A stretch of 58,000 nt of DNA from Adiantum capillus-veneris (GCA_014529385.2 CM043959.1:63629753-63687752), one strand, 5' to 3'; positions 1 to 12,840 are shown, numbered from the stretch's first letter. Notes: generated by a model from the letters alone, not told the origin. Numbers and translations: made by a program.

Positions 1-1187
1 CAAGAAAAAAATGAAGAAAGGCCAAAGAGTTCAAAAGCAGCCGAGGAACGGGGACAAAAAGAAAAGATGAAAGCAAGATTGGTTCTAGATTGCATGGGTA
101 TTGACCCAAGCACAATTGATGAAAGTATAGAACTTTGCCAAGCTTGGGGCAAAGTGAAAGATCAAGAAGCCCTGATTTTCTTTGATGGAGGAACCAAGGC
201 CAAATCCATTTTACATGAATTGGCAGCGCGACTTGAGATTACACCCAATCAGATGGTACCACAAGCAGAGGTAGTTCTAGCGGCACTAGGTAGGGATGTG
301 GCCATTACATCTGTCATTGGAAAACTTTGGTTGCATTGTCAGGGGTATTTGGGGTATGAGGACTTCTACATAATGCCCTTGGAAGGTTGTGATGTCCTCC
401 TAGGAGTCCCTTGATACCATAAGAACAATCCCGTGGTCAATTATGGGGCGAAGAAAGCGACATTGGCTACTGAAAATGGCCAAAACATTGTACTTGATGT
501 GAAATTCAAGGGCAAGTCTATCCCTATTGAATCAACTTTGGCCGTTTTGAAATTAATGAAATCCAATCTATTTGTTTACTCAATCTTTTTGAACGAGTTG
601 AGTGATGAACATAGGACAAATATGTATGAACTTGATAAAGAATACCAAGATTTTCTCCACACTCACGCCTATTGCTTTTCAGAGGGCCTACCAAGCAAGT
701 TACCACCAGCTCGTCCTGAGGATCATACCATTATCTGATACCTGGAAGCACACAACCAAACCAACCACCTTACTGTGTGAGACGAGCCCAGAATGAAGAG
801 ATTATGAACCAAGTGAAAGACCTCTTGGAAAAGGGTCTTATCCAGTCGAGCACTTCATCTTACTGCTCTCGAGGGTTGCTGGTTTTGAAAAAAGACAGAT
901 CTTGAAGAATGTGCATTGATTATAGAGCTCTCAACAAAATCACCATCAAGAACAAATTTCTGATTCTTAGGATTGATGATATTCTATACCTACTACAGGG
1001 ATCCTCTTTTTTCAGCAGGATTGATTTGAAGAGCGGATATCATCACATCCAAATCGCACCAGGAGATGTATTCAAGACAGCTTCTTGTACAACCTTCACT
1101 TTATTTCAATTTTTGGTGATTCCTTTTGGCCTTACCAATGCTCCGGCGACCTTTAACCGAACGATGGATAGGATTCTCAAAGAGTAG
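1..1187 (+). pseudogene. Ty3/gypsy protease-RT fragment
   Basis: Remnant of a Ty3/gypsy pol gene. Residues read from 67 contain a retropepsin-like site (FFDGG) followed by a hydrophobic flap region ending in LLGVP. From about 800 the frame carries the N-terminal half of reverse transcriptase: the LLEKGLIQ and CIDYRALNKIT motifs, a DLKSGYHHI motif and PFGLTNAPATF. Lesions are visible. TGA at 412-414 and another just before 909 each replace an expected Trp codon (TGG to TGA). A frameshift lies near 730. The polymerase ends abruptly at TAG 1185-1187, before the YxDD box, and no RNase H or integrase follows. The left end is cut by the window. It is non-functional and older than its neighbours judging by lesion density. 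Family assignment is from motifs and is firm; the lineage within Ty3/gypsy is not determined. Confidence 0.88.
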
Positions 1188-1699
1188 AAAGACCTTTAGG
1201 AATTATGGGAATTATTCAAGTCCCATTTCTTATAATGCTATTAAAAAACTTAGTATTTTTGTGTAGTTTGAGCTATCATCTATTGACGGTTACACTCTAT
1301 GTTTCATATACCCCTTAACACATATCTATAGGGATATGTGTATTTAAATACATACTTATATGCATTGACTACAATGACATCAAAAGCATGAGGAAAGCAT
1401 GGCACTTAACTTAATTCACATTGTACAACATTATGCATGTGAAAAAAGTTCTTTGAATCAGTAGCTCAAATTTGAGACATTAACGTTAAAGAATTGGCTA
1501 TATCTACACTCATGAAAAGAATCTACAATAATAAAAAACAAAGTTTAGAATTTAAGGGACCTCAAAATAGTGTGGTGTTTAGAAATACCAAGATAGAAAA
1601 TAAAATCCAATTCACATATTTACATGGATCCAAGTATTTTACAACTCATCCTTGGAAATGATAATGTCAAGAGCCTCAATGACTATAAATACATCATTA
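1188..1699. other. AT-rich spacer, no gene seen
   Basis: AT-rich sequence after the truncated RT. I find no continuation of pol, no LTR boundary and no convincing reading frame on either strand. Confidence 0.5.
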
Positions 1700-2514
1700 A
1701 ACATTGCGTTTTCTCATTTATTGCTCCAATATGTACAAGGTTTCTCTATCACAAGCTGCTACATTTACCAAAGTATTGCAAGTATACTCTTGTTTGTCCC
1801 TTGCATAGATCCAACCAAGTAACCATGTAGTGATTGTTCTCTCCAAAAAACTTTTAAGCTCTTCTATTGGTTGATTCCACATTTTTGGAAAAATCAAGTA
1901 GGTTTCAGGCATATTCCACATTAAACTGTGAAGAACCTCATCAAAAATTAAGGTATTATTTCCATCCAAATCATGAAAAATTCTCCATACTACATCCAAG
2001 TTCTTGTGGTATACAAATCGATATCCAATTAGAAGATCTATCTTTTGGCATGCTGCATGTCCTGCTATGACATTAAATTTTTGATGGTTCTGTGAAAAGC
2101 ATAACTAAAGAATTGACGCGTCCTTTGCAATCTATTAGTGCTCCAAATCTAAACCTCAAACCATTGCATGCAAAAATCAAGGAAACTGAATGCATCTTTG
2201 CGAATAAAATGCCAGACATTTGTACTCTCTTCAACGAGATGCATATGTTTTCCCCAATATGGGCATACATCACCATGTTGCATTTCAATGGTCTTAAGTA
2301 AAACACCATTGAGTTTAAGGATCAATACTCTTCTTTGTTTCCGTATAGCATCTGAAGGTGGTGGAATCAATTTCCTTCTAGGCCTATGAGTTCTCAATGA
2401 CATGTGCCACCTCAATAGTAAATTCTTTGTACATTTGAAATCAAAAATATATGCTTCAAAATTTCTTGTTAAAGAAAAAGGCGTGATGGTCAATGGAAGA
2501 GATATTATTTTCAA
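1700..2514 (-). pseudogene. FCP1/NIF-like HAD phosphatase pseudogene, copy A
   Basis: Minus-strand reading gives a basic N-terminal stretch, then RRVLILKLNGVLLKTI, which corresponds to the HAD motif I region of plant FCP1/NIF-domain proteins (usual form LDLNGLL). The catalytic first Asp is Lys here. It is followed by a WHFIRKDAFSFLDFC segment (family: RPG..EFL.FC), then in shifted frames a WST-type motif II region. The segment at 1718-1999 holds a TLIFDEVLHSL stretch matching the family's LLIDDSP motif, then helices ending near 1718. Several frameshifts and stops break the reading frame, so this is a pseudogene. Members of the family are Mg-dependent phosphatases acting on phosphoserine or phosphothreonine, as in CTD phosphatases. 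This copy lacks catalytic residues. A second relic lies at 12841-13060. Confidence 0.62.
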
Positions 2515-3386
2515 TTAGCACACAGTGCACCAACATTATTTATTTTATCCATGATATATATAGACTTGAACCTTGAGAAGACAACAAAAGAAAATATTTT
2601 TCTTCAATACACAAAAGAAATCTTGTACAAAGAGCTCCAACCACAAATATAAAAGAGAGACTTCTTTTTCAAGGTTGAATAACATTTAATTGATTAAATA
2701 TAAAAGTGTACATATTTGGTTCATATTCAAATAATTGGACAGAACACATGGTTTTGGACAGAACACTAGAACCCAACACATTGTTTTGGTCAAAATCTTC
2801 TTAGCACATTTCCACCACTCTAGAGGTATGTGAGAATTCCATGTGATTGAGTCAACACGCACGCCAAGCCCTTACTAGTTGTTTTCTTCCACGTGCAATA
2901 ACAAATATGCTAGATTAGATAACAATTTGATTTTAATTTGTATATTTTTTGATAAATATAAAGTGAGTCCTACCCATAAGATTAAGTAGGCCTATTGTAG
3001 CTTTGATATGTATGCTTTTGCTGCAACTCCGCTAATGAAATGACCACGGGCATACCCCAAGCTAGTAGCATAAGCAATAGCATCTTGATCACTCAAATTT
3101 TGAGTTTTGTGAGACAATTTTAACAAGTTCATCTGGTTTGAAGATAATAGTGGCACACCAAACTTGGATGCCAACATAACTGGATCCTTGCTTAAGGAGC
3201 TTACTAGTTTGTTGAACATAACTTAACCTGTTAAGTACTCAACTTGCAAGAAAAATTTGATTGGAGTAATGCAAGTGTCGATGCACTACTTTTGTAAGTA
3301 TGGAATGTGGCTTTTGTATACTCTCTCCCTCCCTCTTGATGGTGTCGTCTTTTAGGAATTATACTAATATGCATGTTTGTTGTAGT
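2515..3386. other. AT-rich region with one short unrecognised minus-strand ORF
   Basis: Mostly low-complexity AT-rich sequence. A 75-codon open frame on the minus strand at 2992-3219 has no recognised motif. The 5' flank and terminal inverted repeat of the CACTA element should lie in or near this stretch, but I could not identify a CACTA-type terminus by eye. Confidence 0.35.
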
Positions 3387-6300
3387 TTGAGGGGCAAAAT
3401 GTTGCCAAAAGATCACCACATGCCTCTAGATCATCGACGAGCTCGATCGTATGTCACTGCACTTGGAATGGAGTATGACCGCATCCATGCATGCGTCAAC
3501 GATTACATGCTATACCGCAATGAGCATGCACATGCTACCTCATGTCCCGTGTGCCGGGAGCCACGATACAAGACATGTGTGAGCGGGGCACACCTACCTC
3601 GCAAGGTATTAAGACATTTTCCATCAATTCCTCGCATCCAACACATGTTTAAAATCAGGTCTATCGTGGAGCTTCTCGCATGGCACTCTAACCATATCTC
3701 AAATGATGGAATGATGTGTGTCCCTGCCGATTCACTTGCATGGAGGCACATCAAAACTCAATGGCCAGAGTTTGGGTTGGTGCCTTGACACTTGAGGCTT
3801 GGGTTAGCAAGTGATGGTGTCAATCCCTTCGGCTCTAAGTCTACTTCATGGAGCACTTGACCTGTGGTGATCGGAAAATACAATATTACACCATGGGAGA
3901 CAACCAAGAAGGGAAATATACTTATTTCCTTGCTTGTCCCAGAGAAGTACAAAGTGTCAAATATTGGCATTTACCTCGATCCCCTCATCGAGGAGTTGGA
4001 GGAGTTATGGAGAGGCATTCCTCTTGTCGATGTCACACTTGCAAAGGGGGGGAGAGAGGCTCAAGTGAGGGGAATCCTTATGTGGACTATGCACGACTAT
4101 CCTGGGCTTGGAGAGGTTTTTGGTAACCCCATGTCCTCTATCTCTCTTTCCCTCATTCCCTCTCTCCCTTTAGCTCACTTTAGTTCTCTCATCTCTCTAA
4201 CCATATGATATGTATGTAGGGTTCTCCACATCAGGGCACAATGCATGTCCTACTTGCGGGCCATTGTTGGTTACGAAGAGGCCAGATTCCTTCCACAAGG
4301 TAATCTATCCAAACAACCATCGTTTCTTACCCCAAGGGCATAACAAGAACAAGGCTCTAGAAAATGGGAAGGCTTCTCTAAAGCTCACGATGGCAGATTG
4401 GGCAACCATTTGCGAGAAACACCACAACAACAATCCGGCTCCGTGTCCTCCACCAAAAGGTATGTCAAGGTATTCCATATTGGAAGGACTTAAAAATACA
4501 ACACCTCTTGGATCCCATGCACATATTCAAGAATGTAGCCCAAACACTATGGGATCACATTATTGGAAAGAAGGACTCTTTGGGTGCGAGGGAGGATTTG
4601 AGGCTTTTAAAACGTCTCCCCGCCTCTGCCACTCCACGGCGTGCCCCAAATGGAAAGATTGTGCTTCCTAAAGCACCATGGATGCTAGCAAAAGAAGAAT
4701 TGGACAAGGTGAAGGGTACCATCGTCTCTATTCGCACACCAGCATGATACATGAGGTCGTAAAGGGAGCTTTCACAAAAGCGAAGAAGGGTGGAAGCGTT
4801 CAATTGTATGGGTTGAAGTCCCACAATTGGCACAAGATGATTCAAGTAATCTTCATACTCCCTATTCTATCTATAGTTTGTGTGTATGACTATCACTCAC
4901 TTTTCCTTTCCCTAATTTACATTGTAGTTCATTCTGCCGGTGAGTATGTGTATATGTCAAGACAAGAAAGTCAGGGACGCTATTTTCAAATTAGGAGAGC
5001 TAGTAAGGTACACCACAAGACTCCACTCAACTACACTTTTTTAATGTGCACAATAATTTCAACTAGCACTTAGTGTATCGTTGTGTGTTTTCTTGCAGAT
5101 TTGTGAGCTCCAAGGAAATCGAAATAGATTCTATCCCTGCTGCTCAAACACTTGCAACAAAAAATGTGTGTCATTGAATATGCATTTCCTTGATCAGTCC
5201 TTCTTAGTCAAATTCACCTCTTGGTTCACTTGGTGGAGGAGATAGCTATATGTGGAGTAGTGCACACACAATGGATGTTCTTCTTAGAGAGATTTTTGAA
5301 CTCTCAAAGATTTTGTGTGGCTACGATCTCAACCAGAAACATGTATGGCCGAAGGGTGGATTGTTCAAGAGGCATTTGTTTACATATCAAAGTATTTGGC
5401 ACAAGTTGATCCTTCAATTCCTCTGGTCAGACGAGGAAGATTCAAGGATGACTTCACACTTGACAAGTGAAAAGGGGAAACTATTAACATGGATATGAAT
5501 CTATCCCGAGTGGTCAATAACTTTTGCATTCTCAATGCAAAGATTATGACCAAGTGGGTGGACTTGTGGACAGTGGCAAAGGCCAGGCATTTGCAAGAGA
5601 GGGAAGCATGGAAACAAGAACATGGAGGAAGGTGGGCACCCCCAATGCCTATACACCTTGCATGTATCCCAGATCTCATTAGTGTAGAGTGGATTCATGA
5701 GAGAATGACCGAGGCAAAATCACACGGAGAAGACATCACCAACAAAGAATAGGAGTATGCACAAGGTTGCCTACCAAAGCTAGAGTACTCATATATGTAA
5801 ACCATATTGTCTCGCTATTTCTTGAAGTTATCTTTAATATGTATTTGATAAATAAATATATTTTTGTATTTTGTAGTGCCTTTCCTTTAACTCTATGTGG
5901 TCAAAGGGTCGTCACTTTCGTACGCTCCACATTGACGAGCGTAGAATCACCATGGATTGTGCCATCATGGGCAACTTTGACACAGACGGTGATGAAGCCA
6001 GGTACTGCAGAACTATTGAAAGGATACTAAAGGTTAATTGTAGAACCTTGCATAGCTTCATCTTTGAGTGCAATTGGTTTGAAAATGTGTCTAGACAACA
6101 TGAGAATGGCCTCTACATGGTGGACTCTAGTGAGCATCACACACAGAGGTATGACATTTTAGTTTTACCACGCAATTGTGAGCAGGTGAGTGATATGTAC
6201 CTTTTTTATTCTTATTTACTTGTTATAGCGTTAGTTATACCAATGCTACTCACTTTGAGCTTCTATTTTATATGTCATCTATATCCTAGCAATCCACCAA

Positions 6301-6642
6301 CCAAAACTTCGGTTTGTAATTCCCGTAACACCTCGGGGGAGAACCATTTTTTCCACTAATGAAGTGGAGACTATCTTCGACCCTCTTCCACCTCTGCTTT
6401 TGGATGAGGTGGAAACAGAGGAGAGGGAGGTCGATGAATCAAGTCCGGCGGCAGCAAGTCTTAGCGAAGATGATTGTCATGGTGATGAAGATGATGACAT
6501 GGAGGATGACGAACTCAAAGATGATGAAGCTGGCAATGCATCCACAAACGACAATTCCATTTCTCTCTTTATTGATTTAGGAGCCATGGGCTTAGAATTG
6601 GATGATGCTTCATGTAGAGATCTTTTGGAAGATGATTCATAA
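3387..6642 (+). pseudogene. CACTA (En/Spm) TNP2-like transposase, multi-exon pseudogene
   Basis: Plus-strand exons encode a Transposase_21/TNP2-like protein. In order: KMLPKDHHMP; the zinc-binding YRNEHAHATSCPVC motif; RYFPLIPR-like and WHS..SNDG segments; RLGLASDG.NPFG; LIEELEELW; LPYWKDL..LLDPMHI-like core near 4480-4560; GLKSHNWHKM; a LVHLVEEIAICG..H segment near 5220; MAEGW.VQEAFVYISKYL; and a DUF4216-like domain at 5895-6185 (SKGRHFRT to LPRNCEQ). The last exon is an acidic tail ending at 6642. Probable introns are 4123-4219, 4846-4927, 5008-5098 and 5797-5876, each GT..AG and restoring frame; another lies after 6185. Stops TGA 3786-3788, TGA 3858-3860 and TAG near 5750, plus frameshifts near 4480 and 5190-5220, make it a pseudogene. 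The first two stops fit CGA or TGG decay. Confidence 0.85.
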
Positions 6643-6790
6643 ACATTTTGCAATTATGAAGTTTTTTGGTTGTGTAATCCATTCACCTCTCTCTCCCTCT
6701 CTTTCTCTCTTTAGATTTGAGAATATGCTCAATATGTTAATCAACTGACAATGATTATTTTAGTTGTAACCAAGGGTAATCTTAAGCTAG
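6643..6790. other. CACTA 3' flank
   Basis: Short AT-rich sequence after the transposase stop. It includes a pyrimidine-rich patch at about 6690-6712. No terminal inverted repeat was identified. Confidence 0.3.
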
Positions 6791-7031
6791 GTTCAGACGA
6801 GGCTGGAGGAAGAAAGGATTTCTCCAGGTCTACCACCGCCTCGTCTGAACGGTGTTGGAGGAAGAAGAGTGAAAAATAGAGAGGTGGAGAGAGGCCAGCA
6901 GCTCTTCCGAGGGGGAGTGCCGGAAGAAAAATGGCGGGCCCGAAGGAAAATGATACCTGCTGCAGCAAATAGGCTTTTGCCACCCAGCTTATACGCCCCT
7001 GTCGGAAGCATTTTCGTCGCAGCGTCTGAAC
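6791..7031. mobile_element. Candidate MITE with GTTCAGACG ends
   Basis: GTTCAGACGAGGC at 6791-6803 is repeated in exact inverted form at 6838-6850, and the outer nine bases recur inverted as CGTCTGAAC at 7023-7031. The interior is GC-richer than the flanks and has no long reading frame. The arrangement resembles a small non-autonomous DNA transposon with an internal hairpin at its left end. No clear target-site duplication was found, so the ends are tentative. Confidence 0.42.
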
Positions 7032-7067
7032 TGGGCCTTATATCCCCCACCTCCTTCTCCCCCCGCT

Positions 7068-7075
<8 letters not shown>

Positions 7076-7125
<50 letters not shown>
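7076..7125. repeat. (CT)n microsatellite
   Basis: About 50 bases of uninterrupted CT dinucleotide repeat. Any reading frame across it is an artefact of the repeat. Confidence 0.97.
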
Positions 7126-7126
<1 letters not shown>

Positions 7127-7127
<1 letters not shown>

Positions 7128-10100
7128 ATCTTATTTTTTATATTTGAAAATTATATACAATATTCTTTAATTTTAATTGAGAGGAGAGAAACACCAAAAT
7201 TTGAATTTGGGGGGGGAGAGTTAAGCCAGAATTTGAAAGTTTAGGCGCTAAATTTGGGCAACGGATATAACGATGATAATGAGCATGGTAATAACAACGG
7301 TAATAACAATGGATAAAGTTGTAGTAATACTTTAAACACACAAAAAAAACCCCGCCCTCCTCTCTCTTGTTTCTCTCATTGAATTTACACCTTCTCTCTA
7401 CAAAACGTGGTAAAACAGCATGGTAAACACTTGGATATTTTCATAGTGGATTACAAATACCATTGGTTAATGAGGAGATTTGTGAAATTGTTGAGCATGC
7501 ATGCATTCCAATTAAAAGAATGTGACTGAATATTGTGCTTAATTTTACCATTACCTAGGTGTGTGCCATCTAAAATGATTGTGAATGTGTGTATTATTAA
7601 TCTCTTTGGACTAGCTATGCTTGCGGGATTGATGTCAAGTCAGATGCTTTATGTGCGGCCATTGAAATCAACAGCCATTGAAATCAACAGCCATTGATGT
7701 AAAATGGCATCACAAACAAAACGAAATTGACATCAATTTTGTGGGTAAACTTTAGTTCAAATTGAATTAGTATGAAGGTTGGATAATAACATGAGTCAAA
7801 GTTTTCAATGATTAATGACAATAAATTTTTTATTAATCACTTGAGCTCAAATCCCTTGGATAAGCTATAAAAAGGAATTGTGTATGATTGCAAAGAGATC
7901 ATTTTCCCCTATCCTCACAGACAACTTCATGCACACCCACATTTTGCTTTTACCCTCTCTTGTTCCCTGAGAACCTCCTCTTAAGAGGTTAATAAAAAAG
8001 AAAAAAAAAATTACATCGCCTTGCTCTCATTGTCTTGCATGCAACCTACAGCTCTGTTGGCTTGACCCTACCCACTTCCCTTGCTCGCTTTGGCTTCATT
8101 CACTAAACACAGTGCACACACACACACAACACAGGGAGACCCGGCTTTGACGGAGAGTCGGGGACCATGATCATGCGTTGCCTTTAAAAGACTTTCGAAT
8201 TTTTCCCTGTAGCCAAACCCACCAAAGACCATGCGAAGTAGACCCATGCTCCAGCCTCCACCTGCCCGCTTTGACAGGGCCGCAAATCTTGATTCGAGCC
8301 AATCTTGTACCTAACCCATGACCTGTCATTCTCGCCGTGATCGTCACCATACTGCTGCAGGCTGGCTCTCTCGCCACACTGCTGCCTTTGCAACACTAGC
8401 CATGAGACTCTCGTTTGTTGTGGCTGTCCTTAACTCAGTTGGATGCTTTTGTAACACAGTGTCAGAGCTGCCTTTATTGCATTGAAATTCCACTTATTGG
8501 GTACCGCAGCCCCATCAATTGCTGGCAGTTATACCCGCTGAATTACCTATTACACGCACACACACATTTACTCTCACTTGCCACTTGCGCACCCACGTTT
8601 CTTGGCCGCATCCCACGCTGCTCTCTGACTGGCTGCAGCCTGCTCGGAATTAATCCCACCGTTGATACCGTGCACACACATATGTGCACCCTCGTGATGC
8701 CCAGTACCAATGCTAATCATCTGCACCCGCACCTCTCTAGTAAAATCATTTGAGCTTGAAAAAACCGAAAAGAAAGTTAAAAAAAAATTGTTAGGGAAGT
8801 AGTGGTTCTCACCTCTTTCCCCCTCGAGTTTGAAAACCAACCCTTTATATTTCATGAAGCCAATTAAAAATTCAAACCAGTTCAATAAGAGAAGGGGATT
8901 TCAATTTCAACATTGTGAGGATCCAATTGGAGGCTTTTCTTAGCTATTTCATTGAATTAAGATGACATTGATTTTGGTAATTGTGTTTTTGGTCATCTTT
9001 TTCCTCGGTCTCTCTCTCTCTCTTTTGATATGGATGCCAAATGTGTTAAGTTGAGCACGAGTTTGGGTGACGAGGCATGGGATTGGATTACAAGTTTTGG
9101 TTTGTTGACACATTATGCTTCCTTTTGGTGTTTATTTTGAATGCCAAATAGCATTAACAAATGAGTTTTCTGAAGGGGTGGTGGCCAAGGACATGATTTG
9201 ATATCTCGAGGGAGCTTGAAAGTTCATTTCATTTTATGCTCTCTCTTCTTCTTTGCTATGTATGTCATTTGTGCTATTTAAGAGCAAAAATACGGATTCC
9301 TAATGTGCAGTGCTATGATTGTGTAATCATTTCCATGCATACATGAACTTGCATTGCACCAAAATTTTTGCTTGTGCATGGTTTGATGCTCGAGTTCATT
9401 GGCATTTTCATCGCACTACATGAGCAAATCTTTTTGGCAAGCATATGAGCCTTATTTGAAAGCTACATTGACACTAAGTTTAGGCTTGGTTGAGAACATG
9501 CATTAAAATTTGGACTTCGCACTCATTATACATTTTTTGTGCTTGATATTAATGTAAAACCCCTACATAGCACTAAAATTTGGGCTTCTTGAATGATCAA
9601 AAGTGAGCAGTAAAATTTTGGGCTTGACCAGGCTTTTAGTGCTTGTATTGGATGTTCAAATGCTTAAAAGAAATAATGATTGAATTGTTTTGAAGGGATA
9701 TGGCAAGGTTTTTCTTTCATTGATCCAAGAAGGGGTCATCATTGCAAAATATTACAAAATTTGGCTACTTAAGAGCCACTCAATTCTTTTCACTAAAAAT
9801 TGTATATATGCTAGCTCATAGCTTGGTCAAAAGTTAATTTTTTTCATTTGAGCTAATGTTTACCCAACTTTTTTGAGAGCTTTCAAGTACAGAATTTGGC
9901 TATTGACATCCATTCATTTTTATTTCATCAAGTTGCAATCATCTCTAGCTTAAAGCGTTCTCTAAAATTGTAGAATTTCATGAGCTTTAGGTTTTCATTA
10001 ATGTTTTTTGTGTGCTTTTGGATTTCAATAAAAGGCTTTTGGATCTTGTGTTTACACTTAGATTCAAAAAGATTCCTTTGCAAAAAAAAAGGATCAAGAG

Positions 10101-11282
10101 GCTTCTCTACACAAAGGAGATGTTTGCTCAATGATACACAAAGAGCATGAATAGGTGTAATCCTTCCATGATTTTTCTCTTTTGTTTAATTCTTCATTAT
10201 CTTGCTTGGCTTAAGTGAAATTTTGCTTCTAAGCTATGGTTCTTTCATGTTCAAAATCTAGGCATCCTAAAGTTTCAACACTTTGCTTTGTGAACCTTAA
10301 CTCAACAAAAAATTAGGTTTTATGTGTGGTAATCATAGGTAATTGGCCTTGACCTTAGATTAATGTAGGTTCATTTCTCATTAGTTTTAGACTCTTATTG
10401 ATAGTCTTAATACTCCATTCATTTTTAACATGAACTAGGGCTATGATTAGGATTTAGTCCCTTAGTCCATTTACCATTAGCGTCTCATAATGGAAGCAAT
10501 AAAAAAGTGCTAAAAAATGAATCAATGAAGCAAAAAAGTGTCAAGAAAAAGTAGCAAAAATGCTACTTGACACATGAAAAGAAAATTTCTATGTTATATT
10601 GTGTCTATGTGAGGCCTAGCGCCTTATTGGCACTTGGCAAGCGAGGGTAATCACCTTGGATTGCTTGGTCAAGGCCGTAAACCCATGCCCTGGGCTGATG
10701 GGGGTTAGCCATCACCTTGGTAGGCTAGTAGGCTTTTAGAACACCTTCTTGAGGGTTCAAGGAGCCGAGAGTCGCACCTAGACTTGCCTTGGGGTGGTAG
10801 CCATGTATTGTGCTTTACTTTTTTCAATGAATAACAAAAAAAAACTTCCATGAGCTTCAAAAAAGTTGTGACAATGTACTAATAGATTAAAGAGCTTGTT
10901 TATAGCCTGTAGACATGATAGACTTGAATGATTTATTAATATTGGTCACATAGTTTTTAGGCTAGTAGGTTTATGATCTTGAATTAGCCTAGGGTCTTAA
11001 TTGATTGCTTGTGTTTCATGCATAAAACTGAAATTTCAAGTGGTTAAGTGTTTTTTTGCTTTATGTTATCTAGTTTTTTACTATGATTCACCCATCTTTT
11101 AGAAGAGAAAAAACTTCACTTGCATGATTGTTCATTGTGCTTTATGTTTTATTCATTCTTGGTGGCATTTGATGCTCATTAGTTTTTCTTATGTTTTGCA
11201 ACTCAACATTTCTTCCATGGACTTGCTTTCTACCATGTCACCGTGTTTGCTTCACCGGCACACGAGAACATGTGTCAAATTA
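7127..11282. other. Long AT-rich stretch without recognisable genes
   Basis: About 4 kb with no supported coding sequence on either strand. Longest frames are around 110 codons and show no motif. 8040-8750 is GC-richer with many CACA runs. 10600-10830 is a distinct GC-richer island. 9000-11280 could be the internal part of a non-coding LTR element ending at the polypurine tract near 11283, but that is inference. Confidence 0.5.
7658..7695. repeat. 16-bp short tandem repeat
   Basis: The unit GCCATTGAAATCAACA occurs twice in tandem (7658-7673 and 7674-7689), with a partial third copy. Confidence 0.9.
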
Positions 11283-11294
11283 GAAAGGGGGGAA
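11283..11294 (+). other. Candidate polypurine tract
   Basis: GAAAGGGGGGAA lies immediately before TGTTAGGAG. This is the arrangement of a polypurine tract followed by the 5' end of a 3' LTR. Confidence 0.45.
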
Positions 11295-12240
11295 TGTTAG
11301 GAGCGGCTAACACATGCTACATTGAATATACATCAAGCGGGAGATATCTATGGTTGTGCATAATATTTCCAACTCACCTTGTATAAGTCTTGGGCTCACT
11401 TGGAGTTCCAAAGTTGTATATGCTAGCTTAGAGGGCTCAAGCTTAAACCCATAGTAGAAGGAATTGTGGTGAAAGCCTTTATGCAAGGAGGTTTCATTCT
11501 TGAGCATCCACTCTTCAGGATCCACTTTTGAGAGCTCCCTCTCTCTTGAGTGTTCACTCTATATGACCTAGCCTTGAGCTTAATGTATATACTTGAGAGG
11601 CTAGTGCTAACCATTGTAATTAAAGTGAGCTCTTTTTTATTAATCTAATTAATATTTTCTCATTAGTCTTATCTTCTCTACATTTCATTATGTCATGAGG
11701 TAGTATTACACTCTCATTATTCTAGATTTGAGAGATGTATGTACTTCTTACTATTAACCACTCCTATCTCTCTACGAGCAATGGATATGCAATATTTAGC
11801 ATCACAAATTAGGTTGATTAAGTAAGGTCTTAATCTTCTAATTTGTGTGTATTCCCTATTCTTTGCTTGTGTGTAGATAGGTTTTATGAAACTCTAGCAC
11901 CATTCACCTCGTGTGTGTAGCTATTGATGAAGTGCCGTGATTGACATGTGGTAATTAGTGTGTGCTTATCATTAGTGTGCTTGGGGTTTCTAGTATATGG
12001 CAAGTCGGACTTTGGTGGACTTGATGTGTGTAGGAGTTGTTAGATTAGTGATTAGAGAATGATTAAAGTTAGTCTTGCAGTGTCTAATCTCTACTTGCAT
12101 TGAAAAGTTGATCTCCTGAATCCTCTATTCCCATTCATCCAATGCTCGTACTTCCATGCCCTAGCTGGCGGGTTGCCGATCCATGGATTTGATAATTTTG
12201 TGTGGGTTGCAATTAGATCGTGCTACAACACCTTCCAACA
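11295..12240 (+). mobile_element. Candidate 3' or solo LTR
   Basis: The segment starts TGTTAGGAG after a polypurine tract. Near its right end are two possible CAACA termini (about 12229 and 12240), giving TGTT..AACA ends. A TATATA motif near 11586 and downstream AT-rich sequence fit an LTR promoter region. No second copy exists in this window, so neither the right boundary nor the LTR identity is proven. Confidence 0.35.
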
Positions 12241-12840
12241 GTAGTACCTAGTTTGATTCTCTATACTACCCACCTTTGGTACTATATGCTACCTTTACAA
12301 TCATTTAGCTACTACTTTGTTATAAAATTTGGTATATTAGTATCAAATATTGGAACTATGCTAAATAGTTATAGCTAATTGCTGCTCTACACAATTCTTT
12401 TGTAGACATAGTTATAAAGGTCATTCTTATTGTGTAATAAGAACCCTTTTTGATACTCTGTAATAACTACCCCCTTCATCTTACTCATCCTCCAATCCCT
12501 TGGTCTCATCATCTCTCTCCCCTAGCTTCGTGTCATCCTTCTCCTTCCTCTTATCTAGCCTTGAAGATGGGTAGGGATTTAAAAGTCATGTAGTCACTCA
12601 ACATGACATTAAAGTGAACATCTAGTTGGTAACATGAATTTTTTTGTTAACATTGACAAAGTCATGCATTTAAACTATTGGATGAAGGGGGAAGAAACAA
12701 ATTTTGAAAAACTCTAATTTATATGGGTGTTTGCATTTCTTAATGCTTTGTGATCACGTAACATTTTTGAGTGATCACGTAAATATTAAATCATTATTGA
12801 AGAGGAACTACTAACTTGAACTACTAATAGGACCAGAGCA
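12241..12840. other. AT-rich spacer
   Basis: No supported gene. It contains dispersed TAGTACC-like words similar to the degenerate repeat at 14181-14600. Confidence 0.4.

Noticed and set aside
8450-8470. TGTCAGAGCTG resembling the iMet primer-binding site
   Set aside because: Only the TCAGAGC part matches and no LTR end similar to the candidate LTR at 11295-12240 precedes it.
8415-8753. Plus-strand 112-codon frame
   Set aside because: Cys/Leu/His-rich, no domain, in repeat-rich DNA with CACA runs; likely chance.
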